From: Cliona cf. orientalis
Lineage: Eukaryota > Porifera > Demospongiae > Clionaida > Clionaidae
DNA: 64,000 bases
Assembly (NCBI GenBank): GCA_963930775.1
Contig: OZ005689.1
Coordinates: 2,046,001 to 2,110,000 of the forward strand
Direction: 5' to 3'
The notes below the pieces were generated by a model. The model was not told the origin of the DNA, made no database searches, and saw nothing but the letters and a program-made list of their open reading frames with translations. This document shows positions 46,656 through 61,100 of the stretch, in pieces. The position numbers and the translations under genes are program-made. Every line of letters starts with the position of its first letter. Positions within the stretch are counted from its first letter, which is position 1.

Positions 46656-47410
46656 ATTCAATGCCATGAGTATTGAACTACATACCCTGCATGCACCTGA
46701 ACAGGGTTGTGGTACTACTAAACTAGTACATACCCTGCACCTAAACAGGATTCTGGAACTACCTTAGAGTCAGTGATCTAAGAGTTGCATGGGGGAAGGC
46801 ACCTGGCTCTGCCACTATATAAACTGAAACCCTCTGTGACATACTTCAACTGAATTATGCACTTGAGAGCCACTGCCTGTTTACACCGTCACTGCACTGT
46901 CAACTGACCAGCCTCAAAGCACAGAATGACAATCAGTCATGTAGTTGAGGTAGGTGCCATGTAAACACAGACTGGCAAGTTGGAACAGCTGCACACTACT
47001 ACTCCACTGGGCAGGACTTAACATGACCACTCTTCCTTTATGCTACGTATACTACTTGCTCTATGACGACCCTTACCATTTAGCAAAGGAGGGTTGCGAC
47101 GGACGGAGACCAGGTATTATACTATACGCGTAAGTACCCAGGACCCGACGTGAGGACCCTCCATATTGCGCCAAGGCAAGCAACGAAATGGGCGGAGTTC
47201 TTGGGTGGGGTCAGCTATCCGTATCTCTAAGCTCTGTCTCTCCCTGCTGTGGACAGTGAACCGGGTTGTCTTGATGACTAACCGGCCAAAGGTGCCGTGA
47301 TTAACGGTGGCAGTGAGCCATCACAATCACTGGTGACCGCACTAAGACGGCCTCGACTCACATGGCCTGCTCTGGTATGTTATTAAAGCATGTATGTCAG
47401 TACAGTATTA
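46656..47410. other. Intergenic, no gene recognised
   Basis: It contains a direct repeat of TACATACCCTGCA...CTGAACAGG near 46680 and 46735. From 47040 to 47370 base composition is GC-richer without a supported ORF. Confidence 0.4.
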
Positions 47411-47414
47411 TTAA

Positions 47415-48430
47415 GGTACCATTTAATTGCGTGGGCGTGAGCGTCAGGAATGGCTAATTCAATTAGCGAATCGTGAAGGGGCGTGGCCGAAGAGGCCATA
47501 CGAGTGCTTTTGGTCGAAGGTGGGCGTGTCCAGAATCGGCCAGGGATGATTATGCGCGTGTAATTAGCGACCGGAAGTGGCCCCTGAAGAAAAGGCCGGT
47601 AATTGCCCACATCAAAGCAAGATCAAAGCATTCTTTCTTAACTATTAACCGCAACGACTTAAAAAAAAAAAAAAAAAAAAAAAAAAAGCTTATTAGGCCT
47701 AATTAAGCATGTGGGCGTGTTCCTGGCACTGTGTGGAGTGTGTGCGTGTGCGTTAATGCAGGTTTTATTGCTTCCGATTGGGCGTGGCTTCACGGGCCAG
47801 TGCTTGGACATCGGCGCCTGGGACTTGGCCTCGGCGATAGGTGGGCGTGTCCCGGAAGCGGTGGTGACCTTTGAACCCCTCGAGGAGGCTTTGGGGGCGT
47901 GGCAGGAGGTCAAAGGTGAGGCCATGTCTGTTAATGAGGCACTGTACGGCGGTGCGATCGAGGGGCCCGTACGGCTGGACGGAAGCTGACGATGGTTTGA
48001 AGCGGATGTGGTTGCGATGACGTGTTGTCACTCCGCCCACACAGGAAATGAGGTGAGCTCTTGCGTGGGCGGTGTGGCAGAACGGCCTCCAAGTGTTTGT
48101 GTGTGTTTTGGCCTTGAGGAAGCTGTGTGTTTTAATTGGGATTGATTGTGGGCTTCCGGTGGACATCCGGTGGTTAGTAGGCACTTGATTGAGAATGGTG
48201 GTCCTTGGGGAACAGGGTGGGGCTGTTTTGGGCGTGGCCTGGCCCCTCCCTTCCGGCTCGGCTTCCGGTCCATGGAGGATATTAAATGAACACTTCCGGC
48301 TCTAGCAGCCACACCCCTGAGACCTGTGCAATTAAAAGGGCGTGGTTACACAACATGCACCTCACTAATGACTTTGATGTGGTTTAGGTGTCATATCCCC
48401 CACCTCACGCCCACGCAATTTAATGGTACC
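47415..48430. mobile_element. TTAA-flanked DNA element with GC-rich interior
   Basis: TTAA occurs on both sides (47411-47414, 48431-48434). The termini GGTACCATTTAATTGCGTGGG and the inverse pair over ~27 bp with one mismatch. TTAA duplications are the mark of piggyBac and Kolobok transposition. The interior is GC-rich with many GGGCGTG words and a ~27-A run at 47660, and encodes no recognisable transposase, so it is non-autonomous. Overlapping ORFs here look compositional. Confidence 0.85.
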
Positions 48431-48754
48431 TTAAAACGATACACAGAGCTATCTGTTATACTGACAAATTCTTATGCACTAATTCAAAGGTATTAAAGTC
48501 TCAACACCGATGGCCTTCATAGGAGTGAGAATCACCATAGCAACTGAAAAAGATGTACCCATTTGTTGTCACAGTGCTTCAGAACAACTTAAGTTACTTC
48601 ACAGACACGCACATAGAATGGAAGGCTTATAACCCTTCCAACTAATATGCATACACACTTTAGGACACTCTACCTTTTGGTAGCCCATCAGAATTAGTTA
48701 AACTGCACTGAAGGATCAAGCCAATACTCAGTTTTGTGACATACTAGTGGGTCC

Positions 48755-49003
48755 CAGGGTTGTCTTTACTAAGTTTCAGGATTTTGCTCCAGGGGGGGCA
48801 AATGCTTAGTGCCCAAATATTAGGGGGCAAGTGGAAAGAATGAGCACTTAAGCACGCCCGTGTAGGGGGGTCTGTGGGCATGCTCCCCCAGGAAAATTTT
48901 TAATTTTACAACCCCTGAGATTGCTTCTAGTAGCTTCTGAGAGCATATTATATTATGATGATATTGACAACCTTTTAGCTACTAATTTGTTATTATGCAG
49001 CTA

Positions 49004-49069
<66 letters not shown>

Positions 49070-49158
49070 TCTCTCTAGAAATAATAATGTTGTGGTATGT
49101 TTTCTAGATGGGGCAACCAAGTTTCCAGGGGGGCAAAAGCCCCCCCCCTTGAAATAAA
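48755..49158. mobile_element. Insertion in the satellite with (CT)n microsatellite
   Basis: Satellite sequence stops at GTGGGTCC and resumes at GGTCCTATATG, so ~400 bp were inserted with a short duplication. The insert has inverted GGGGGGGCAAA / GGGGGGCAAAAGCCCCCC blocks near both ends and a CT dinucleotide run at about 49006-49077. Confidence 0.6.
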
Positions 49159-49917
49159 TCCTAGGTCCTATATGTGCATACTAGTAATCATGGTGGAGCT
49201 ATATGTGGCAGAGACTTAGAGTTGCTTCACCTATAGGGCAATCCTTTTTTAAAACTGACATAAGTAGCCTCCATTTATAGTCAAAAATTGGTCCACATTC
49301 ATAATAGTATCATTGGCAAATTATTAGATTATTTAAGATTCTTGTATTTACCTCACAGGACTCTCTCCCTCCTGCGTTTGAGATTTGGTAATTATTCTCT
49401 TCATAATATATAATGATAGTTTCAGCAAACAATCCTGTTATGATTCATCACTACCCAGAGGTACTTGTTATCTGATTGAAATTTTTATACTAGCATGGAC
49501 ACTTTAGGATACTCTATCTTTTTGGTAGCCCCTCAGAGATAGTTGAACTGTACTGAAGGAGCAAGCAAGCATTAATTTTAGCTCTGTGACATGCTAGTGG
49601 GTCCTACATGTATATGTGCACGCTAGTACTCATGATGGATCATGTGGCAGGGTGTTATAGTTGCTTTAATTCAAGAGGACATTCAAAAATAAGTCCACAC
49701 TCATTGGTGATAGTATCATACAGGTTATTTGATTACTCAAGGGTCTTGTATTTACCTCTCAGGACTCTCTACCTATGTTTGATTTGGTATTCTTCCCTAT
49801 AGGTTTCTACAAAAAATACTACCGTACTTAATCTAACTAATACTACGTATGGAAAAAATATTTTTAATTTTGAAAAATGTTCGATTTTCTGGTAAAGGTC
49901 GTCAATCACTCATAATA

Positions 49918-50301
49918 CCGTATAGCGGGAAATTTTGGAGTGTATTAATTTTAAGATTTAGCCTCCAAATTTAATTTTCGTGGGTCTAAAGTTCGTGGCT
50001 CTTGACGACTGGCACTTGCCACGCCCCGTTCGCCATCATCAAGCAAACCTACCAATGACTGTCACCAAAGTGACAGAAACAGAAAATTTCCAGTCTCATA
50101 CTGTATTCAATGATTGCAGAGACTCAATAGATTGGAGGCAGATGCCATGCGTTTTGACCACGACCGTGTGCACATGGCAACTTTACCAGACGACCTTTAC
50201 CTACTGTGGCAAATTTTCGTGGGGTGCTAAATTTCGTGACTGTTAGAGCAGTCACGAAAATAACGAAAATTAGTCCCCCACGAAAATTACCCGCTATACG
50301 G
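49918..50301. mobile_element. TA-flanked MITE, CCGTATAGCGGG ends
   Basis: CCGTATAGCGGG and CCCGCTATACGG are perfect inverted ends and TA flanks both sides, as in Tc1/mariner-type MITEs. The 384-bp interior includes a further inverted pair (TTCGTGACTG...CAGTCACGAA). It interrupts a satellite unit. Confidence 0.8.
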
Positions 50302-53300
50302 TAATTATATCATTATACGTTATGAAAATTTGTAAAAATTTTAATGCTATTTCTTACATTAGATTGGATCATACGTTGTATTCGATTAACTACGGTATAG
50401 TGATGCTATCAAGATTCATGACTATGTCCAGAGAGGTACATATATAATATAGTTATCTGATTGAGACTTTTAGACTGGCATGCACACTATAGGACACTGC
50501 CTTTTTGGTAGTCCCTTAGAGTTAGTTGAACTGCACTGAAGGACCAAGCAAGCATAAAGTTCTTCATTAAGTTCTGTGACATACTTTAGTCTAATGGGTC
50601 CTACATGTGCACACTAGTACTCATGACGGAGCTATACATATGGCAGGGTGTCAAGTCTAGTCCATAGCCAGATTTATCTGCTGTAACCAATACCCAAATA
50701 CTGTAATGTACTATGGAGAGTCCGAGGGTCCTGTAAGACCTCTTTAGGACCCCTTTTTCAAACCTGACATAAGCAGCCTTCATTTATGATCACATTAATT
50801 TTATTATCATGGTTATAGTATCATACAGGTTATTTGATTACTCAAGAGTCTTATATTTACCACACAGGACTCTCTCTGCATTTAAGATTTGGCAGTTATT
50901 CTCTTCATACAACAACAGTTTCAGCAAACATTTCTACTTTTATGATTCATCAGCACCCTGAGGTACATGTTATCTGATCCGTTTTTGGACTTGCGTGCAC
51001 ACTTTAGGACACTCTGCTTTTTTCGTAGCCCTTCAGAATCACTAAAACTAGAATGAAGGAACAAGCAAGCAAAAGTTCTGTAGTATGCTAATGGATCCTG
51101 CGTGTTCACGCTAGTAATCATGGTGGAGCTGCACACGAAGAATTCCGCTGTTATGATTCATCACCACCCTGAGGTACATGTATATGATCCAAGTTTTTGG
51201 ACTTGCATGCACACTTTAGGACGCTCTGCTTTTTTGGTAGCCCCTCAGGACTGATTAGTTGAAGGACCAAGCAAGCATTAAGTTCTGCGACATACTAATG
51301 GGTCCTACTACATGTGCACACTAGTACTCATAACAGAGCTACATGTATACATATGGTAGGATCTTACAGTTCCTTCAATTTTAGAAGATATACATAAATT
51401 TGTGGGCTTATTGTCCATCAAGTCTTAGACTAGTCCACGTGCACCAGATTTATTTTTGAATCCTCAATGCTGTAGCCAATGCCCAAATACTGTATTGTAC
51501 TATGGTAGGTCCTGCAAGAACTCTTCAGGACCCCTTTTTTCAAAACTGACGTAAGCAGCCTCAAGTTATGGTCAAAAATTAATCCACATTCATTGTCGTA
51601 GTTATAGCATCATACAAGTATTTGATTACTCCAGGGCCTTATATTTACCTCATAGGACTCTCTCTGCATTGAGATTTGGCAATTATTCTCTCATACAACA
51701 ACTATTTCAGCAAACATTTCCACTGTTGTGATTTATCACCATCCTGAGGTACGTGTAATTTTGTTATCTGGTCGAAGTTTTTGGACTTACATGCACACTT
51801 TAGGAGACTTTGCCTGTTTGGTTGTCCCTCAGAGTTAGTTAAACAAAACTGAAGGATCAAGCCAACACTTAATTCTGCAATACGCTAGTGGGTCCTACAT
51901 GTGTACACTAGTACTCAAGATGGAGCTATACATGTGGTAGGGTAGTACAGTTGCTTTAATTCAAAAGGACATACATAGATTTGTGGAATTACTGTTTATC
52001 AAGTCTAGTCCATATTACGAGATTCAGTCCTAAATTGTCAATGCTGTAACCAATGCCCAAAAACTGTAATATACTATGGTGGGTCCTGCAAGACCTCTTC
52101 AGGACCCCTTTTCAAAACTGACATAAGCAGCCTCTATTCATGGTCAAAAATTAGTCCACATTCATTCTTTTAGTTATAGTATCATACAGGTTATTTGATT
52201 ACTCAAGGGTCTTGTATTTACCTCTCAGGACTCTCTACCTGTGTTTGATTTTGATATTTTTCCCTATAGGTTTCTACAAATATTCTATAGTGATGCTATC
52301 GATATTTGTGACTATAATATAATATGTCCAGAGAGGTGCATATAATATGATTATCTGATTGATATTTTTACACTAGCATGCACACTATAGGACACTCTGC
52401 CTTTTTGATATAGCCCCTCAGAGTTAGTTGAACTGCACTGAAGGACCAAGCAAGCATTAAGTTCTGTGACATACTAATAGGTCGTACATGTGCATGCTAG
52501 TATACTCATGATGGAGCTATACATATGACAGGGTATTACTGTTAATCAAGTCCAGTCCATAGCCAGATTCATCCCTGCTGTAACCAATACCCAAATACTG
52601 TAATTTACTATAGAGGGTCCTGCAAGACCTCTTTAGGACCCCTTTTTCAAAACTGACATAAGTTGCCTCTGTTTATGGTCAAAGGTTAGTACATTCATTA
52701 GCATAATTATAGTATCATACAGATTATTTGATTATTCCAGGGTCTTATATTTACCTCACAGGATTCTCTTGGCATTTGAGATTTCGAAATTATTCTCTTC
52801 ATATAAAAACAGTTTCAGCAAAGAATTCCACTGTCACCACCCTGAGGTATCTGATCGTAAGTTTTTGGACTTGCATGCACACTTTAGGGACGTTCTGCCT
52901 GTTTGGTAGCTCCTCAGAATCAGTAAAACTGCACTGACGGACCAAGCAAGCATTAAGTTCTGCGACATACTAATGGGTCCTACATGTGCACACTAGTACT
53001 CATGACAGAGCTACATGTATACATATAGTGAGATCTTACAGTTCCTTCAATTTTAGAAAACATTGTGGGCTTACTGTCCATCAAGTCTAGTCCATGTGCA
53101 CCAGATTTATTTTTGAATCCTCAATGCTGTAGCCAATGCCCAAATACCGTATTGTACTATGGTGGGTCCTGCAAGAACTCTTCAGGACCCCTTTTTTCAA
53201 AACTAACGTAAGCAGCCTCGAGTTATGGTCAAAAATTAGTCCACATTCATTGTCATAGTTATAGCATCATACAAGTATTTGATTACTCCAGGGTCTTGTA

Positions 53301-54626
53301 TTTACTTCACAGGACTCTCTCTGCGTTTGAGATTTCGGAATTATTCTCTTCATACAACAACTGTTTCAACGAACAATTCCGCTGTTATGATTCATCACCA
53401 CCCTGAGGTACATGTATCTGATTAATGTTTTGGACTTGCATGCACACTTTAGGATGCTCTGCTTTTTTGATAGCCCCACAGAATTAGTTAAACTGCACTG
53501 ACGGACCAAGCAAGCATTAAGTTCTGCGACGTGCTAATGGGTCCTACCTGTGCACACTAGTACTCATGACGGAGCTACATGCATACATATAGTGGGATCT
53601 TACAGTTTCTTCAATTTTAGAAAAATTGTGGGCTTACTGTCCATCAGTGTGCACCAGATTTTTATTTTAATCCTAAATGCTGTAGCCAATGCCCAAATAC
53701 TTTAATGTACATGTACATGGTGGGTCCTGCAAGACCTCTTCAGGACCTCTATTTCAAAACTGACATAAGCAACCTCATTTATGGTCAACAATTAGTCCAC
53801 ATTCATTATTTTGGTAATAGTATCATACAGATTATTTGATTACTCAAGGGTCTTGTATTTACCTCTCAGGACTCTCTACCTGTGTTTGATTTTGGTATTT
53901 CTCCCTATAGGTTTCTACAAAAATTCTATAGTGATGCTATCGATATTTGTGACTATGTCCAGAGAGGTGCATATAATATTATTAATTTTATCTGATTGAC
54001 ATTTTTACACTAGTATGCACACTATAGGACACTCTGCCTATTAAATTTGGTATAGCCCCTCAGAGTTAATTGAACTGCACTGAAGGACCAAGCAAGCATT
54101 AAGTTCTGTGACATACTAATGGGTCATACATGTGCATGCTAGTACTCATGATGGAGCTATACATATGACAGGGTATTATTAATCAAGTCCATGCAGTCCA
54201 TAGCCAGATGCATCCCTGCCGTAACCAATACCCAAATACTGTAATTTACTATAGAGGGTCCTGCAAGACCTCTTTAGGACCCCTTTTTCAAAACTGACAT
54301 AAGTTGCCTCTGTTTATGGACAAAGATTAGTACATTCATTAGCATAATTATAGTATCATTCAGATTATTTGATTATTCCAGGGTCTTGTATTTACGTACC
54401 TCACAGGACTCTCTTGGCATTTGAGATTTCGGAATTATTCTCTTCATACAACAACAGTTTCAGCAAAGAATTCCACTGTCACCACCCTGAGGTATCTGAT
54501 CGAAAGTTTTTGGACTTGCATGCACACTTTAGGGACGCTCTGCCTGTTTAGTAGTTCCTCAGAATCAGTAAAACTGTACTGACGGACCAAGCAAACATTA
54601 AGTTCTGCGACATACATGTACTAATG

Positions 54627-54771
54627 CAGGGCTAGAAATAAGGCTCATGTTTTGGTCGGACATTGCTAGGACACAGTATAAGACTTTATGGAGTTGCATG
54701 GGGAATTTGATTGGTCATTTCAACAATTTGGTCGGAAAATGTCCGATGACCAGCTGTTATTTCTAGCTCTG
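54627..54771. mobile_element. 145-bp MITE, CTAATG duplication
   Basis: CAGGGCTAGAAATAA and TTATTTCTAGCTCTG are inverted ends. CTAATG flanks both sides (54621-54626, 54772-54777); uninterrupted satellite units read CTAATGGGTCC once. Confidence 0.85.
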
Positions 54772-54964
54772 CTAATGGGTCCTACCTGTGCACACTAGTA
54801 CTCATGACGGAGCTACGTGTATATACATATAGTGGGATCTTACAGTTTCTTCAATTTTAGAAGACATACATAAATTTGTGGGCTTACTGTCCATCAATGT
54901 GCACCAGATTTATTTTTGAATCCTCATTGCTGTAGCCAATGCCCAAATACCGTATCGTACTATG

Positions 54965-55122
54965 CAGTGTTCTCCCCAGGCAAAATTTAAAGCCGGGCAT
55001 AAGTTGGGTGGAGACTGTGGCCACATCAAAGCTTTTGGATTAGCACTGTCCCACATCAAAGGGAATTCTGAACTGAAGGCTTGTTGGGCCGATATGCCTT
55101 AGGTATGCTGGGGAGAACACTG
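54965..55122. mobile_element. 158-bp MITE, CTATG duplication
   Basis: CAGTGTTCTCCCCAG and CTGGGGAGAACACTG are perfect inverted ends. CTATG flanks both sides (54960-54964, 55123-55127), while other satellite units carry TACTATGGTGGGTCC uninterrupted. Confidence 0.85.
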
Positions 55123-58100
55123 CTATGGTAGGTCCTGCAAGAACTCTTCAGGACCCCTTTTTTCAAAACTGACGTAAGCAGCCTCAAGTTATGGTCAAAA
55201 ATTAGTCCACATTCATTGTCGTAGTTATAGCATCATACAAGTATTTGATTACTCCAGGGCCTTATATTTACCTCAAAGGACTCTCTCTGCATTTGAGATT
55301 GGTATTTATTCTCTCATACAACAACAATTCCGCTGTTATGATTCATCACCACCCTGAGGTACATGTATCTGATTAATGTTTTTGGACTTGCATGCACACT
55401 TTAGGATGCTCTGCTTTTTTGGTAGCCCCGCAGAATTAGTTAAACTGCACTGAATGACCAAGCAAGCATTAAGTTCTGCGATGTGCTAATGGGTCCTACA
55501 TGTGCACACTAGTACTCATGATGGAGCTATATATGTGGCAGGGTAGTACAGTTGCTTCAATTCAAGAGGCCATGCATGGATTTGTGGGATTACTGTTCAT
55601 CAAGTCTAATCCATATGTACCAGATTCATTCCTTAATCCTAACTGCCGTAACCAATACCCAACTACTGTAATGTACTATGGAGGGTCTTACAAGACCTCT
55701 TTAGGACCCCTTTTTCAAAACTAACATAAACAGCCTTCATTTACGATCCATTTATTATCATGGTTATATAATATAGTATCATATAGGTTATTTCATTACT
55801 CAAGGGTCTTATATATGCCTCATAGGACTCTCTCTGAATTTGAGATTTAGCAAATATTCTCTTTATACAACAACAGTTTCAGTGAAGATTTCCACTATTA
55901 TGATTCATCACCACCCTGAGGTACATGTTGTTTTATTATCTGATTGAAGTTTTTTGACTTGCATGCACACTTTAGGATGCTCTGCTAGTTTGCCATGGTA
56001 GCCCCTCAGAATTAGTTAAACTGCACTGAATGACCAAGCAAGCATTAAGTTCTGCGACGCACTAATGGGTCCTACATGTGCACACTAGTACTCATGACGG
56101 AGCTACATGTATACATATATGGTAGGGTCTTACAGTTGCTTCACTTTAGAGGACATACATAAATTTGTGGGCTTACTGTCCATCAAGTCTAGTCCATGTG
56201 CATCAGATTCATTCCTGAATACTCAATGCTGTAGCCAACGCCCAAATGCTGTAATATACTATGGAGGGTCCTGAAAGACCTCTTCAGGACCCCTTTTTCA
56301 AACTAACATAAGCAGCTCCATTTATGGTCAAAAATATATTATCATGGTTATATAGTATCATTCAGGTTATTTGATTACTCAAGGGTCTTGTATTTTACCT
56401 CACGGAACTCAAGATTTGGCAATTATTTTCTTTATACAACTGTTACAACGGTTTCAACGAACAATTTCACTGTTATGATTCATCACCACCCTGATGTACA
56501 TGTTATTTTGTTATCTGACCAAAGCTTTGTACTAGTATGTACACTTTAGGACACTACCATTTTGGTAGCCCATCAAAGCTAGTTGTACTGCACTGAAGGA
56601 CCAAGCAAACATTACATTCTGCGACATGCTAATGGGTCCTACATGTGCACGCTAGTACTCATGATGGAGCTATACATGTGGCAGGGTATTACAGCTGCTT
56701 TAATTTAAGCAGTAGGGCAGACATAGATTTGTGGGATTACTATTCATCAGGTCTAGTCCACGTGCACCATATTCATTCCTGAATCCTAAACACTGTAGCC
56801 AATGCCCAATACTTTAATACACTATGGAGGGTCCTGCAAGACCTCTTCAGGACCTCTATTTCAAAACTGACATAAGCAGCCTCCATTTATGGTCAAGAAT
56901 TTGTTCACATTCATTATCATGGTTATAGCATCATACAGGTTATTTGATTACTCGAGGTTCTTATATTTACCTCACAGGACTCTCTGCATTTGGGATTTGG
57001 CAGATAATCTCTTCATGCAATAACGGTAACAGCGAACATTTCCACTATTATGATTCATCTCCATCCTGAGGTACATGTACTTTTGTTATCTGATGAAAGT
57101 TTTTGGACTTTAATCCACACTTAGGTCACTCTGCCTTTATGATAGCCCCTCGGAGTTAGTTAAATTGTACAGAAGTATCAAGCCAACACTCAATTTTGTG
57201 ACATGCTTGTTGGACCTACATGTGGATGCTAGTACTCATGGTGGAGCTAGGCATGTGACTGGCTCTTTCAGTTGCTTCAAGGCTTCAATCCAAGAGGGCA
57301 TACATAGATTTGCGGGATTGCTGTTCATCCACTCTAGTCTGTGTGCACCAGATTCATTTCTAAGTTCTTAACGCTGTAGCCAATGTCCAAATACTGTAAT
57401 GTACTATGGTGGGTCCTATGAGACCTCTTCAGGACCGCTTTTTCAAGACTGACATAAGTTGCTTCCGTTTATGGTCAAAAGTTAGTACATTCATTATCAT
57501 AATTATAGTATCATTCAGGTTATTTGATTCCTCCAGGGTCTTGTATTTACCTCACAGGACTCTCTTGGCATTTGAGATTTCGGAATTATTCTCTTCATAT
57601 ACAACAACGGTTTCAACGAAGAATTTCACTGTTATGATTCATCAGCACCCTGAGGTACATGTATCTGATCAAAATTTTTGGACTTGCATACAGAATTAGT
57701 TAAACTGCACTGAAGGACCAACCAAGCATTAAGTTCTGCGACGTGCTAATGGGTCCTACATGTGCATGCTAGTGCTCATGATGGAGCAATACATATAGCA
57801 GGGTGTTGCAGTTGCTTCAATTCAAGAGGCCATGCATGGATTTGTGGGATTACTGTTCATCAAGTCTAATCCATATGCACCAGATTCATTCCTAAATCTT
57901 AACTGCCGTAACCAATACCCAACTACTGTAATGTACTATGAAGGGTCTTGCAAGACCTCTTTAGGACCCTTTTTTCAAACTGACGTAAACAGCCTTCATT
58001 TACGATCCATTTATTATCATGATTATAGTATCATACAGGTTGTTTCATTACTCTAGAGTCTTATATTTACCTCATAGGACTCTCTGCATTTGAGATTTGG

Positions 58101-61100
58101 CAATTATTCTCTTTATACAACAACAGTTTCAGCGAATATTTCCACAGTTATGATTCATCACCACTCTGAGGTACATATTTTGTTAATGGGTCCTACATGT
58201 GCACACTAGTACTCATGACAGAGCTACATGTATACATATGGTAGGGTCTTACAGTTGCTTCACTTTAGAGGACATACATAAATTTGTGGGCTTACTGTCC
58301 ATCAAGTCTAGTCCATGTGCATCAGATTCATTCCTGAATACTCAATGCTGTAGCCAACGCCCAAATGCTGTAATATACTATGGAGGGTCCTGAAAGACCT
58401 CTTCAGGACCCCTTTTTGAAAGCTAACATAAGCAGCCTCCATTTATGGTCAAAAAGTTATTCACATGGTTATAGTATCATTCAGGTTATTTGACTACTCA
58501 AGGTTCTTATATTTTACCTCAGGGAACTCTCTGCATTTGAGATTTGGCGATTATTCTCTTCATACAACTGTTACAACGGTTTCAGCAAAGAATTCCGCTG
58601 TTATGATTCATCCTCACCCTGAGGTACATTTAATTTTGTTATCAGACTGATTCTGATTGAAGTTTTTGGACTTGCATGCACACTTTAGGACACTCTGCTT
58701 TTTGGTGTCCCCTCAGATTTAGTTTAACTGCACTGAAGCACCAAGCAAGCATTAAGTTCTGCGACATGCTAATGGGTCCTGCATGTACGCACTAGTACTA
58801 ATGGTGGAGCTATACATCAGTCTAGTCCATGTGCATCAGATTTATTCCTAAATCCTCAATGCTGTAACCAATGCCCAAATATTGTAATTTACTATGGAGG
58901 GTCCTGCAAGACCTCTTCAGGACCCCTTTTCAAACTGACATAAGCAGCCTCCATTTCTCTTCATACAACAGCGGCTTCAGCAAAGAATTTCGCTGTTATG
59001 ATTCACCATGACCTTGATTTTTGTTATCTGATTGAAGTTTTTGTACTAGTATGCACAACTTAGGCACTACCTTTTTGGTAGTCCCTCAAAGCTAGTTGTA
59101 CTGCACTGAAGGATCAAGCAAACGTTAAGTTCTGCGACATGCTAATGGGTCCTACATGTGCACGCTAGTACTCATGAGGGATCTATACATGTGGCAGGGT
59201 GTTACAGCTGATTTAATTTAAGCAGTAGGGCAGACATAGATTTGTGAGATTATTATTCATCAGGTCTAGTCCACATGCACCATATTTATTACTGAATCCT
59301 AAATACTGTAGCCAACGTCCAATACTTTAAATTAATTATGCTATGGAATCCTGCAAGACCTCTTCAGGACCTTTTTCAAAACTGACATAAGCAGCTCCAT
59401 TTATGGTCAAAAATTTGTTCACATTCATTATCATGGTTATGTTTCATACAGGTTATTTGATTACTCAAGGGTACCTCACAGGACTATCTGAATTTGAGAT
59501 TTGGCAGATATTCTCTTCATACAATAACGGCAATAGCGAATATTTCCACTATCATGATTCATCTTCATCCTGAGGTACATGTACTTTTGTTATCTGATGG
59601 AAGTTTTTGGACTTTAATCCACACTTAGGACACTCTGCCTTTATGATAGCCCCTTGGAGTTAGTTAAACTGTACAGAAGTATCAAGCCAACACTCAATTT
59701 TGCGACATGCTTGTTGGACCTACATGTGTACGCTAGTACTCATGGTGGAGCTAGGCATGTGACTGGGTCTTACAGTTGCTTCAAGGCTTCAATCCAACAG
59801 GACATGCATAGATTTGTGGGATTACTATTCATCAAGTCTAGTCCATGTGCACTATATTCATTCCTAAATCCTCAATGCTGTATCTAATGCCCAAATACTG
59901 TAATGTACTATGGTGGGTCCTATACAAGGCCTCTTCAGGATCCCTTTTTCAAAACTGACATAAGTAGCCTCTATTATTTTATGGTCAAAAATTAGTCCAC
60001 ATTTATTATCATGATTATAGTATCATTCAGGTTATTTGATTACTGAAGGGTCTTGTATTTACCACACAGGAACCTCTTTATTTGAGATTTGACAATAATA
60101 TTATTCTCTTCATACAACTTACAACAAAGAATTTCACTGTTATGATTCATCACCACCCTGAGGTACATGTAATTTTGTAATCTGATCGAAGTTTTTGGAC
60201 TTGCATACACTCTTTAGGACACTCTGCTTTTTTGGTATATAGCCCCTCAGAATTAGTTAAACTGCACTGAAGGATCAAGCAAGCATTAAACTGTGGGATA
60301 TGCTAATGGTCCTGCATATGCACACTAGTACTAATGGTGGAGCTATACATCTGTCTAGTCCATGTGCACCAGATTCATTCCTGAATCCTAAATGTTGCAA
60401 CCAATGCAATTGAATACTGTAATGTACTATGGTGGGTCCTGCAAGACCTCTTCAGGACCCCTTTTCAAAACTGATGTAAGCAGCCTTCAGTTACAAGTAT
60501 TGGATTACTCAATGGTCTTGTATTTACCTTACAGGACTCTCTCTGCATGTTGAGATTTGGTAATTATTCTCTTCATATTATAACACGGTTACAGCGAACA
60601 TTTCTACTATTGTAATTCATCACCATCCCGAGGTACATGTAGTTTTGTTATCTGATCGAAGTTTTTGGATTTTATTGCACACTTTAGGACTCTTTGCCTT
60701 TATGGTAGCCCCTCAGACTTGAATAAACTGTACAGAAGGACCAAGTCAACTCTCAATTCTGCAACATGCTAATGGGTCCTACATGTGTACGCTAGTACTC
60801 ATGATGGATCTATACATGTTGCAGGGTGTTATAGCTGCTTCAGTTCAAGAGGACGTACATAGATTTGTGGGATTACAGTTCATCAAGTCTAGTCCAGATT
60901 GAGTCCTGAATCCTCAATGCTGTAACCAATACCCAAATACTGTAATGTACTATGGTGGGTCCTGCAAGACCCCTTGAGGACCTTTTTTTCAAAACTGACA
61001 TAAGCAGCCTCCATTTATGATCAACAATTAGTCCACATTTATTATTCTGGTAACAGTATCATACAGATTACTCAAGGGTCTTGCATTTACCTCTCAGGAC

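Noticed and set aside
47473..48312. Several ORFs inside the TTAA element
   Set aside because: GC-biased composition opens many frames; none shows transposase motifs.
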